Assembly (NCBI GenBank): GCA_003134765.1 | Contig: PLCM01000031.1 | Span: forward strand, 1-64,000 | Length of the DNA: 64,000 bases | Source of the DNA: Spartobacteria bacterium | GTDB lineage: Bacteria; Verrucomicrobiota; Verrucomicrobiia; Chthoniobacterales; UBA10450 | Reading direction: 5' to 3' | In this document: one piece after another, positions 52,127 through 59,853 of the stretch | Layout of the letters: every line of letters begins with the position of its first letter | Position numbering within the stretch: position 1 is the first letter of the stretch | The notes under the pieces: generated by a model | Seen by the model: the letters and a program-made list of their open reading frames with translations, nothing else | What the model was told of the DNA's origin: nothing | The model's database searches: none | Translations under genes and position numbers: made by a program

Positions 52127-53845
52127 ATGGAAGACGAGCGCAGCAAAGAATTCGCAGGTCCCGAGGAAGACTCGGGCCCGCGCGAGCTGAATTTACTCGA
52201 AGCTTTCGATCTCCTCGTCGCCTCGATCCCGCCAGAGAACCGCCATCGGCGTGAGCTCTACGTCATGCGCTCTCAGATTGAAGCGCAGGAAGAAACGATT
52301 GGCGAGGCTCGCCACATGATCGAAAAGCTGGAGGAAGTTATCAAGAAAGTGACTTCGCCGGCGAACCGCATCGGCACCTACCTGAGCAATCCGGCGAAGA
52401 ACACGGCCCACATCGTGGTGGGTGGCGCAGATTACTATTGCAACGTCGATCCGAGGATCAGTCTCGCGAAATTGAAAAAAGGTACGCGGGTTCTGGTGAA
52501 TGAGGCCTACGTCATCGTGGGGGATCTTGGTTTCGAAACGGCCGGGCCGGTGACGAAAATTACCGAGGTCATCGGAGACGATCGCCTCCGGGTCGGTTCG
52601 GAGCATGGACTCCAGTCATTGATTCTGCAGCGCTCGGCGGAGTTGATGAAGCTCTCGCTCAAATCCGGCGACGAAGTGCGGGTCGACCCGAATTATCGGG
52701 TCGCGCTCGAGGTTCTTTCCCAGCCGGAATCGCGCGAACATTACCTCGATGAAGTTCCCGAGCTGCCCTGGAGCAAGGTCGGCGGCCAGGACAAGGCATT
52801 ACAGGCGATCAAGGACGCGATCGAGCTGCCGCTGATTCACGCCGAGCTCTTCGAAAAGTTTCAGCACGCGACTCCAAAAGGCTTCTTGCTTTACGGCCCG
52901 CCCGGCTGCGGCAAAACGCTCATCGGGAAGGCGACGGCCTACAACCTGACGAAAAAGCTCCGCGAAAAATGCGGAGAGGAGATGAAGGAATACTTCATGC
53001 ACGTCAAAGGCCCCGAGATCCTGAACATGTGGGTCGGCGAATCGGAGCGGATCGTGCGCGAAATTTTCGCGACGGCCCGCGAGAAACGCCGCGAAGGATT
53101 CCTGCCTTTTCTCTTCATCGACGAAGCCGAAAGCATTCTGGGAACGCGGCGGGCCTCGCGTTACTCGAACATTCTCTCGACCCTGGTCCCGATGTTTTGC
53201 TCGGAGATGGACGGGATCGATTCGCTCCACGACGTCGTTATCATTCTGGCCTCCAACCGCGCGGACCTGATCGACCCCGCGATTCTGCGTCCGGGCCGGA
53301 TCGACCGTAAAATCAAAGTGAACCGGCCGAACCGGGAGGGCGCGCGTGAGATCTACCGAATTTATCTCACCAACGATCTTCCTTACGACGGCGCCCTGGC
53401 CAAGGAGGCGGGTAACCTCGGCGCCGCCATCGATCAATTGATCGAACGCGTCCTGGAAGGCCAGTTCGCCCGCCGGGAGGAAAACAAGTTTCTCGAGATC
53501 ACGCTGCGGAGCGGGCGAAAGGAAATCCTTTACCGGAGCGATCTGCTCAGCGGCGCCATCATCGCGTCGATCGTCGAGCGGGCGAAAGCGATGGCGATCA
53601 AGCGGACGATCGCGAATTCCGGAGCTGGAGTCGCCGATGCCGTCCAAAACATCGCGGGCATCAGCGAAAGCGATCTGCAACAGGCGTTCGTCGCCGAGTT
53701 CAATGAGAACGACATCTTCCCACCGACGGACATTACGGAAGATTGGTTCAAACTGATCGATTTCGATCCGGAAAACGTCGTGAAGATTTCGCCCGTGCGG
53801 CGCGACGGGCAGACGAAGCTGCCGGTTCGCGGGGTGGTGATCTAG
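52127..53845 (+). CDS. Proteasome-associated AAA ATPase (Mpa/ARC)
   Basis: 572 residues. N-terminal acidic tail, coiled coil (about 40-80: LYVMRSQIEAQEETIG, MIEKLEEVIKKV), double OB-type region (about 85-200: NPAKNTAHIVVGG, KLKKGTRVLVNEAYVIVGDLG), then one AAA domain with Walker A GPPGCGKT (257-264), pore segment MWVGESE, Walker B LFIDEAES (Asp332, Glu333), and arginine fingers in RPGRIDRKI. In actinobacteria Mpa unfolds pupylated proteins for the 20S proteasome, docking by a C-terminal QYL. Here the end is LPVRGVVI, so that tail is absent. No 20S, Pup or PafA gene is near. A dop gene follows 4.3 kb downstream. Confidence 0.92.
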   Translation: MEDERSKEFAGPEEDSGPRELNLLEAFDLLVASIPPENRHRRELYVMRSQIEAQEETIGEARHMIEKLEEVIKKVTSPANRIGTYLSNPAKNTAHIVVGGADYYCNVDPRISLAKLKKGTRVLVNEAYVIVGDLGFETAGPVTKITEVIGDDRLRVGSEHGLQSLILQRSAELMKLSLKSGDEVRVDPNYRVALEVLSQPESREHYLDEVPELPWSKVGGQDKALQAIKDAIELPLIHAELFEKFQHATPKGFLLYGPPGCGKTLIGKATAYNLTKKLREKCGEEMKEYFMHVKGPEILNMWVGESERIVREIFATAREKRREGFLPFLFIDEAESILGTRRASRYSNILSTLVPMFCSEMDGIDSLHDVVIILASNRADLIDPAILRPGRIDRKIKVNRPNREGAREIYRIYLTNDLPYDGALAKEAGNLGAAIDQLIERVLEGQFARREENKFLEITLRSGRKEILYRSDLLSGAIIASIVERAKAMAIKRTIANSGAGVADAVQNIAGISESDLQQAFVAEFNENDIFPPTDITEDWFKLIDFDPENVVKISPVRRDGQTKLPVRGVVI

Positions 53846-53863
53846 GTGGGCGATTCGGCAATC

Positions 53864-53927
53864 AAGGAGCGGCGATTTCCAAATCGCCGAACCGAATAAA
53901 ACGGCGGTTTGTAAACCGCAGCTCCTT
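53864..53927. repeat. Compact cloverleaf-like palindromic element
   Basis: Outer arms AAGGAGC (53864-53870) and GCTCCTT (53921-53927). Inside are two perfect hairpins, GGCGATTT-CC-AAATCGCC and GCGGTTT-GT-AAACCGC. It can fold as a three-way junction. Sits between the Mpa gene and the DUF885 gene. Confidence 0.85.
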
Positions 53928-53945
53928 ATGCTTAGCATCGCCACC

Positions 53946-55712
53946 ATGAGATTGATCACCGCGCTAGGTGTATTCACCGCCGTAACCTTGCTTGCCCAGC
54001 CGACGCCGGAGCCGAAGACCGACGTTTCCAACAAGGCGTTGATTACCAAATCGACCCCGGCAGCTCCGAAAGCTGGCAACGACATCGCCGCCCTCCGGAA
54101 AATTGCCGACGACTACTACGCCTGGCGGAATGAAAATTTTCCAGTCGGGAGCAGCGACGCCGGTCTCCACACCTGGGACAATCGGCTGACCGACTATTCG
54201 GCACCGAAGATCGCCGAGCGCGATCAGCATGTCCGCAAGCTACTCGACCAGGTCCGCGCGGTGCCCGCAACCAACTGGCCCAAGGACGACCGGATCGATT
54301 GGCTTCTTTTTCGCTCGCAGCTCGAGAATTCCGATTTCGGCAGTCGCGTCCTGCAATCCGAGAAGACCGATCCGCAGCTCTACATCGGCGAGTGCTCGAA
54401 CGGAATTTTTTCGCTGCTAAAAAAAGAATACGACGCACCTCGCAAACGCGCGCTCGCCGCGACCGAGCGCCTCAGGCAAATGCCGGCCATGCTAATCCAG
54501 GGCGAACGGAATCTGCAAAAACCGGTGAAGCTTTTCGCGCAGCTCGCGATCGCTTCCGCGCGCGCCATCGATCCCCTCTTTAACGACAGCCTCATGACCC
54601 TGGCGCGCGACCTCGCGCCGGATGAACACGACGCGCTCGTGAAAGCACGCGACGCCGCACTGGCGGCGATTCACAGCTTTGCCGATCGGCTCGAGAAACG
54701 CCTGCCCTCGATGGTGGATTTCGCGCCGATGGGCACCGCGAACTACAACTATTATCTCAAACACGTCCTCCTGCTTCCCCTCGACGCCGAGCAGGTCGCG
54801 ATGCTCGGCCGGGCCGAGCTGGCCCGTTACCGCGCCCTCGAGTCGCTCCTCCCAGATCCCGCGCTGGCCGATCCCGATCCGGCCCGGAGCAAGAGTATTC
54901 CGCCGGACCAGGCCTCGTTTCTCGCCGCCTACGAAAGTCGCGAGCAGGAAATGATCAGTTTCCTGAAAGAACACAAACTGGTCACAATTCCGGATTATCT
55001 CGGCCGCTTCGAGATTCGGCAATTGCCGGAAGCGTTCAAGCCAACGAGTCCCGGAGGCTTCATGAATCCGCCCGGGGTTTACGACAAAGACCCTTCGGGT
55101 TTCTTTTTCATCCCGACCTACAATCCTCAGTCGAAGAATTTTTATATCCGCGCGGCGATTGAAGACCCGCGGCCGATTCTCGGGCACGAAGGCATTCCCG
55201 GCCATTTCATGCAGCTGTCGATCGCGAACCATCTGACGAACGAAATCCGGCGTCAGCACGCCGACGGTGTTTTTGTGGAAGGCTGGGCGCTTTACGGCGA
55301 GGAGATGCTGATGCGCACCGGTCTTTACCCGGAGAACTCCGCAGCCCAGGGACAAATCCTGCGGCTTTCGCGGTATCGCTCGGCACGGATCGGGGTGGAT
55401 GTGAATCTGCACACAGGCAAATGGAGTTTCGCGCAAGCGGTCCAATACTTCATGGAGGCCGGCGGACTCGATCGCGAGGCAGCCGAGGGTGAAGCGGCTG
55501 GTGCGGCCTCGAGCCCGACCCAGAAGATCAGCTATATCGTGGGAAAATGGCAGATCATGAACCTGCTTGGCCGCTATCGAGACAAAGCCGGCGCAGACTT
55601 TCGGCTCGGGCAATTCCACGACGATTTGATCAAGAATGGCAGCCTGCCGCTTTCGATCGTCGAGTGGCTTCTCCTGGATGATCCGGCCTCGATCGAGAGC
55701 GTGATGCGGTGA
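53946..55712 (+). CDS. Exported DUF885-family putative metallopeptidase
   Basis: 588 residues from ATG 53946, with signal peptide RLITALGVFTAVTLLAQ. DUF885 marks: YYAWRNENFPVGSS near the N-terminus, zinc motif GHEGIPGHFMQL (HExxxH type), and FVEGWALYGEEM, then the C-terminal KISYIVGKWQI. Members are related to carboxypeptidase Taq/M3-like helical zinc peptidases, usually exported or lipoproteins. Substrate unknown. Between Mpa and Dop on the same strand, but the signal peptide argues against a cytosolic proteasome role. Confidence 0.85.
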   Translation: MRLITALGVFTAVTLLAQPTPEPKTDVSNKALITKSTPAAPKAGNDIAALRKIADDYYAWRNENFPVGSSDAGLHTWDNRLTDYSAPKIAERDQHVRKLLDQVRAVPATNWPKDDRIDWLLFRSQLENSDFGSRVLQSEKTDPQLYIGECSNGIFSLLKKEYDAPRKRALAATERLRQMPAMLIQGERNLQKPVKLFAQLAIASARAIDPLFNDSLMTLARDLAPDEHDALVKARDAALAAIHSFADRLEKRLPSMVDFAPMGTANYNYYLKHVLLLPLDAEQVAMLGRAELARYRALESLLPDPALADPDPARSKSIPPDQASFLAAYESREQEMISFLKEHKLVTIPDYLGRFEIRQLPEAFKPTSPGGFMNPPGVYDKDPSGFFFIPTYNPQSKNFYIRAAIEDPRPILGHEGIPGHFMQLSIANHLTNEIRRQHADGVFVEGWALYGEEMLMRTGLYPENSAAQGQILRLSRYRSARIGVDVNLHTGKWSFAQAVQYFMEAGGLDREAAEGEAAGAASSPTQKISYIVGKWQIMNLLGRYRDKAGADFRLGQFHDDLIKNGSLPLSIVEWLLLDDPASIESVMR

Positions 55713-55713
55713 A

Positions 55714-55800
55714 GGTAGGGACGGCGCGCTGCGCCGTCCGCGCGAGGAGTTAACGGCGTGATGGTGACCCACGCGGACGCCGCAGCGCGGCGTCCCTACC
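55714..55800. repeat. Inverted-repeat element (GGTAGGGAC family)
   Basis: Left arm starts GGTAGGGACGGCGCGC, right arm ends GCGCGGCGTCCCTACC. Each arm also folds on itself (GGACGGCGC-GCT-GCGCCGTCC). Same family as 62468-62521. No coding content. Sits in the gap between the DUF885 and flavoprotein genes. Confidence 0.88.
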
Positions 55801-55831
55801 AGTTTGAGCAGAGGCGCGTTAAGCTTGGCGC

Positions 55832-57031
55832 ATGGCTCCTGAAGCGAACTCCGTCCTCGTAATTGGCGGCGGGCCCGCGGGGCTGCATGCGGCGGACGTA
55901 GCGAGTGCGGCAGGCGCGCGCGTCGTCGTCTGCGACGCCCAGCACTCAATCGGGCGGAAGTTTCTCGTGGCCGGCCGGGGCGGACTAAACCTCACGCACG
56001 GCGAGCCGGTGGAACATTTCCCGGCACGTTACGTCGACGAGCCAGAACGGTGGCGTGATTTGCTGCGGGATTTCGGACCGGCGGAGTTGCGGGCGTGGGC
56101 GGCCGATCTCGGCGTGGAAACTTATGTCGGCACGAGCGGACGGGTATTTCCGCGCGGACAAAAAGCGGCCGGTCTCTTGCGCGCGTGGGTCAGACGTTCG
56201 CGCGAAAAAGGCGTCGAATTCAGAACCGGTTCCCGGTTGCTGAATTTTGCGCGCCAGGAAAACAAATGGAGCGTCGAGTTCAAAACGGCGAGCGACGGGT
56301 TCTCCGTTCCAGCCGACTCTGTCGTGCTTGCGCTGGGTGGAGCTTCCTGGCCGGAGACGGGCTCTGATGGCGCATGGCCCGAAATCCTGGCAGCGCACGG
56401 AGTCGACATCACGCCATGGCGACCGGCGAATTGCGGCTGGGAAGTCGACTGGCCCGAAGAGCTCCTCGCCCGCGCTGAAGGATTGCCGCTGAAGAATCTT
56501 ACCGTGCGCGCAGGCGAGGAATCCGTTTCCGGCGAATTGCTCGTCACCCGCCATGGGCTTGAGGGAGGCGCCATCTACCGCCTCGGTCGCACGCTTCGCT
56601 CCCTGGGCAAGCCATGCCTGGCCGTCGATTTCAAACCGCAACTCACCGTGGAGGCAATGCGCGAGCGCATCGTCAATCTGTCCACTGCCGATGAATGGTT
56701 TCGGGCCTGGAAACTAAGCATCGCCGCCATCGCGTTGCTTGAAACCATGGCACCGAATGATTCGCACGATCGCGAGCTGGCGATCGCTCGTGTGAAAAAT
56801 TTCACGGTCGCGTTGCGCGGTCCCCGTCCCATTGCCGAAGCGATTTCGTCGGCCGGGGGCGTCTCATGGAGCGAACTGGATGAAACCCTGATGCTTCGCA
56901 AGCTGCCGGGCATTTTCGTCGCGGGTGAAATGATCGATTGGGAAGCCCCGACCGGCGGCTATCTGCTCCAGGGCTGCTTCGCTACTGCGACCCGCGCGGG
57001 CCGCGCGGCGGCTTTGCATCGGCCCGGGTAA
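55832..57031 (+). CDS. FAD-dependent flavoprotein of the HI0933/BaiN-like family
   Basis: 399 residues. N-terminal dinucleotide fold VIGGGPAGLHAADVASAAG with acidic end of strand 2 (VVVCDAQ), family motif GRKFLVAGRGGLNLTHGEP, and the C-terminal FAD segment GYLLQGCFATATRAGRAAA. The inserted domain begins near residue 190. Matches the flavo_PP4765-type subgroup in length and motifs. Biochemical role unsettled: family members are linked to bile-acid or unsaturated substrate reduction or to RNA-related uses. On the same strand as Mpa and Dop without obvious functional link. Confidence 0.88.
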   Translation: MAPEANSVLVIGGGPAGLHAADVASAAGARVVVCDAQHSIGRKFLVAGRGGLNLTHGEPVEHFPARYVDEPERWRDLLRDFGPAELRAWAADLGVETYVGTSGRVFPRGQKAAGLLRAWVRRSREKGVEFRTGSRLLNFARQENKWSVEFKTASDGFSVPADSVVLALGGASWPETGSDGAWPEILAAHGVDITPWRPANCGWEVDWPEELLARAEGLPLKNLTVRAGEESVSGELLVTRHGLEGGAIYRLGRTLRSLGKPCLAVDFKPQLTVEAMRERIVNLSTADEWFRAWKLSIAAIALLETMAPNDSHDRELAIARVKNFTVALRGPRPIAEAISSAGGVSWSELDETLMLRKLPGIFVAGEMIDWEAPTGGYLLQGCFATATRAGRAAALHRPG

Positions 57032-57037
57032 GTCGCG

Positions 57038-57562
57038 CTAGATCGTGTAGTTATTACCAAGAACGAAACTCGCGGCGGCAGTGCGGTTCTCGACCCCGAG
57101 CTTGGGGAAAATCCGCTCGAGATATTTCCCGATCGTTCCAGTTTTCAGGCTCAGAATTTTGGCGATCTCGGCGTTCGTCTTGCCGCGTGCCACCCACGAA
57201 AGCACCTCGATCTGCCGTTCGGTCAGCCGGTCCCACATGCCATTCGAGCGTGCGCCCACTGTTTTACGCTCGAGCAGGACACAAATTGAGCCTGGTTCCC
57301 GGCAAACAATCTGGAAACAAAGCTGGGTTCCGGCTCGATCCAAAATAAACCGGGCAGGCCGGCTCGAGGAGACAACTTCGTCGAGCCAGCCCGCTAACGC
57401 CTCCGGCAGGCGGTCCAAGGGGGAAAACAAAAAATCCTTGAGCCAGCGTTCCGCCCGCGGAGTCATCAATTGGATCCGCCCGTCGGGAGAAACGACGAGC
57501 ATCCCCCGCTCGCTGCCGAGATCCTCAACCCCGGGCGGACACGTAGAGGGATGCAGGCTCAT
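57038..57562 (-). CDS. LuxR-type transcription factor with PAS-like sensor
   Basis: 174 residues. The N-terminal 100 residues look PAS-like (GMLVVSPDGRIQLMTPRAE, ICVLLERK). The C-terminus is a complete LuxR helix-turn-helix: LTERQIEVLSWVARGKTNAE, IAKILSLKTGTIGKYLERIF, and PKLGVENRTAAA. No receiver domain, so it is not a classical response regulator. It is divergent from the small Zn-ribbon gene, and a 16-bp inverted repeat (57656-57671) lies between them as its likely operator. Convergent with the flavoprotein gene. Confidence 0.9.
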   Translation of the reverse strand: MSLHPSTCPPGVEDLGSERGMLVVSPDGRIQLMTPRAERWLKDFLFSPLDRLPEALAGWLDEVVSSSRPARFILDRAGTQLCFQIVCREPGSICVLLERKTVGARSNGMWDRLTERQIEVLSWVARGKTNAEIAKILSLKTGTIGKYLERIFPKLGVENRTAAASFVLGNNYTI

Positions 57563-57655
57563 GTCTCTCCTAACTACGGAATTGCGGAGACGAAGTTCGG
57601 CGATTTCTCCATGAATTTCCGCTGTTCTCGGGACCAGCTGGTTTGCGGTCGTGGT

Positions 57656-57671
57656 GTAGGAATTTTCCTAC
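57656..57671. promoter_or_regulatory. Inverted repeat, candidate operator for the LuxR-type regulator
   Basis: GTAGGAA-TT-TTCCTAC, perfect 7-bp arms with a 2-base spacer, the size and symmetry expected for a LuxR dimer. It is 52 bases upstream of the gene at 57723 and 94 bases from the regulator start. Confidence 0.5.
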
Positions 57672-57722
57672 TTTACGAAATCATGCGCTCGTTTAGAGAA
57701 TATTCGGACCCCCGGGGACGCG

Positions 57723-57950
57723 ATGGCGCAATACAAGTATTCGCATTATCTAAATAGCTTTTCCGACCCGAAATTCGACCCGGCCCACCCCCCAGGGACG
57801 GTCACGCCACACACCGGCATCTACAAATGTCAGGGTTGCGGGAATGAGGTGGTCTCCATAGCCGGCGATCCACTCCCGCCCCCAAGTCACCATCAACATT
57901 CCCTCACCCAGGGCGACAGGGCGTGGCGATTGATCGTGGCAACGACGTGA
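57723..57950 (+). CDS. Small Zn-ribbon-like protein
   Basis: 75 residues. The product reads PPGTVTPHTGIYKCQGCGNE, VVSIAGDPLPPPSHHQHS, then RAWRLIV. A CxxC knuckle plus a later HHQH cluster could bind one zinc as in short rubredoxin-like folds. A central Pro-rich loop separates them. No enzyme or known DNA-binding motif. Family not known to me, though the layout recalls small phage- or stress-encoded zinc-ribbon proteins. Divergent from the LuxR-type regulator with a palindrome between, so probably its target. Not a Pup: it lacks a C-terminal GGE or GGQ. Confidence 0.65.
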   Translation: MAQYKYSHYLNSFSDPKFDPAHPPGTVTPHTGIYKCQGCGNEVVSIAGDPLPPPSHHQHSLTQGDRAWRLIVATT

Positions 57951-57954
57951 GGCG

Positions 57955-58113
57955 TGTCATCCCGAGGCTGGCGAAGCGCGCCGAGGGGACCCCCGGGCGG
58001 TCTGACGCTACCGCGATATTCGCGCCTCTTCGGAACGCAGGGCCTATTCTTCGCTTGCGTGATTGAACTTGCAGCTGCGAGGTCCCTCGCCGTCTGCGCG
58101 GCTCGGGATGACA
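57955..58113. repeat. Inverted-repeat element upstream of dop
   Basis: Ends TGTCATCCCGAG (57955) and CTCGGGATGACA (58113) are complementary. The right arm GAGGTCCCTCGCCGTCTGCG is almost identical to the right arm of 59665-59819. The element ends 33 bases before the dop ATG. Confidence 0.85.
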
Positions 58114-58146
58114 CCGTTGCATTCCCGGGGTTATCTTGGGTTCACA

Positions 58147-59661
58147 ATGAAACGGGTGTTCGGCCTTGAAACAGAATACGGCATCACGATTCAAGGCGCC
58201 GCTTCCGTTGACGTCGTGGCCGAATCGATCGAGCTGGTGCGCTCCTATACCGAGCATGGCGCCCACATGAAATGGGATTACCGACTCGAAGATCCGCATC
58301 GCGATGCGCGGGGCTTTCGCGCCCCATCCCTGCTCCAGGACACGGACGAATCGGCCTATTATGAAATCGACCACAATCGGCCGCTCAGTTTCGAAGAGAT
58401 CAAGAGCGACCTCGTGCTGTCGAACGGCGCCCGTTTTTACAACGACCACGCCCACCCGGAATATTCCACGCCGGAATGCACCACCCTGCGGCAGATCGTG
58501 GCGCACGAAAAAGCAGGCGAGCGCATCATGGCGGAGTGCGCACGGCGCAGAAATCTGAAACTGACGGACGGCACGGAGGTCCGCCTCTTCAAGAACAACA
58601 CTGACTTCGCCGGGCATAGTTACGGTTGCCACGACAATTATCTGATTCGACGGGATCTCCCCTGGGACGAACTGGTCGCGGGCGTGCTCCCGTTTCTGAT
58701 TACCCGCCAGATCTTCGCCGGCGCGGGCAAGCTCGGCATCGAGGCAGAAATTACGGGAACCCAGCCGTGCGTCTTTCAAATTTCGCAGCGGGCCGATTTT
58801 TTCACCACGCTCGTCAGCATTGACACGATGAACAAGCGCCCGCTGGTCAACACGCGGGATGAGCCGCACGCCGACGCCAGCCGCTATCGGCGGTTCCATG
58901 TCATCATCGGCGATTCAAACATGAGCGAATGGGCCACGGCGCTGAAGATCGGAACGACGGCGCTGGTGCTCGACCTGATCGAGCGGGGAAAAGCGCCCCA
59001 GCTCGAAATCGCGCAACCGGTTAACGCCACGAAATCGATCAGCCGCGACCAGGATTACGATTGGATCATCGAACTCAGTGATGGACGAAAGATATCCGCA
59101 ATCGATATCCAGCGGCTCTACCTTCAAGCCGCGGAGCGCGAGAATCGCGACGACTCGGAGACTTCATGGCTGCTGCGCGAGTGGGAAAACGTCTTGAACG
59201 ATCTGGAACGGGATGTGACTACGACCGCGGACCGCGTGGACTGGGCCGCGAAGAAGTTCATGCTTTCGTCATTTCGTGAGGAGGAGAAGCTGGCGTGGAG
59301 CGACCCATGGTTACAGGCGATCGACCTCGAATATCACAACATTCAGCCGGACCAGGGATTGTTTTACGAACTCCAACGCCAGGGATCGATACGCAGCCTG
59401 ATCAGCGACAAGGAAATCAAGGACGCCATCTTTACCCCGCCGGAAACGACCCGGGCCTATTTCCGCGGCCGGGCCGTGGCGCGATTCAATCACGCCATCA
59501 GCTCGATCCAGTGGGATGAGATTGGGTTCTCGGACGGAAAGAGATCCCGTGTCGTGAAGCTCCCGGAACCAGCGGGCGATGAGCGACTCGGTGCATTGAA
59601 TGAACTGGTCAATGCTGAGATGGAGTTCGACGATTTTTTTCACGGCCTCGCCCGTTATTAA
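58147..59661 (+). CDS. dop: Pup deamidase/depupylase-like protein (Dop)
   Basis: 504 residues from ATG 58147. GTG/ATG options upstream only extend into the repeat. Carboxylate-amine ligase (glutamine-synthetase-like) fold: VFGLETEYGIT with Glu8 and Glu10, MKWDYRLEDPHRDARGF, NGARFYNDHAHPEYSTPE with Asp100 at the position of the catalytic Dop Asp, LFKNNTDFAGHSYGCHDNY, NTRDEPHADASRYRR, and YFRGRAVARF. These point to Dop and not the PafA ligase. Dop activates Pup-Gln and removes Pup from proteins. Flanked by related inverted repeats on both sides. No pup gene found in the window. Confidence 0.93.
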   Translation: MKRVFGLETEYGITIQGAASVDVVAESIELVRSYTEHGAHMKWDYRLEDPHRDARGFRAPSLLQDTDESAYYEIDHNRPLSFEEIKSDLVLSNGARFYNDHAHPEYSTPECTTLRQIVAHEKAGERIMAECARRRNLKLTDGTEVRLFKNNTDFAGHSYGCHDNYLIRRDLPWDELVAGVLPFLITRQIFAGAGKLGIEAEITGTQPCVFQISQRADFFTTLVSIDTMNKRPLVNTRDEPHADASRYRRFHVIIGDSNMSEWATALKIGTTALVLDLIERGKAPQLEIAQPVNATKSISRDQDYDWIIELSDGRKISAIDIQRLYLQAAERENRDDSETSWLLREWENVLNDLERDVTTTADRVDWAAKKFMLSSFREEEKLAWSDPWLQAIDLEYHNIQPDQGLFYELQRQGSIRSLISDKEIKDAIFTPPETTRAYFRGRAVARFNHAISSIQWDEIGFSDGKRSRVVKLPEPAGDERLGALNELVNAEMEFDDFFHGLARY

Positions 59662-59664
59662 GTA

Positions 59665-59819
59665 GTCATCCCGGGTCGCGTAGACGGCGAGGGACCTCCC
59701 AACTGCAAATCGTGTCACTCAATAGATGGCAACGCGCCACCCAACGAAAACGCATGACATATCGCGGAAGCGTCAGATCGCCTGAGAGGTCCCTCGCCGT
59801 CTACGCGACTCGGGATGAC
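59665..59819. repeat. Inverted-repeat element downstream of dop
   Basis: Left arm GTCATCCCGGGTCGCGTAGA...GAGGGACCTC pairs with right arm GAGGTCCCTCGCCGTCTACG...GGGATGAC ending 59819. Starts 4 bases after the dop stop. It fills nearly all the gap to the phosphorylase gene, leaving no room for pup here. Confidence 0.88.
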
Positions 59820-59853
59820 AATTATTGGCTCCGCGAAACAAACGGCGCGAAAA

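Noticed and set aside
57723-57950. Small gene upstream of dop considered as Pup
   Set aside because: It has a CxxC knuckle and ends RLIVATT, with no C-terminal GGE or GGQ and no disordered acidic helix typical of Pup.
59665-59819. Short frames after dop considered as pup
   Set aside because: The whole interval is an inverted repeat; frames are under 25 codons and mirror the repeat arms.
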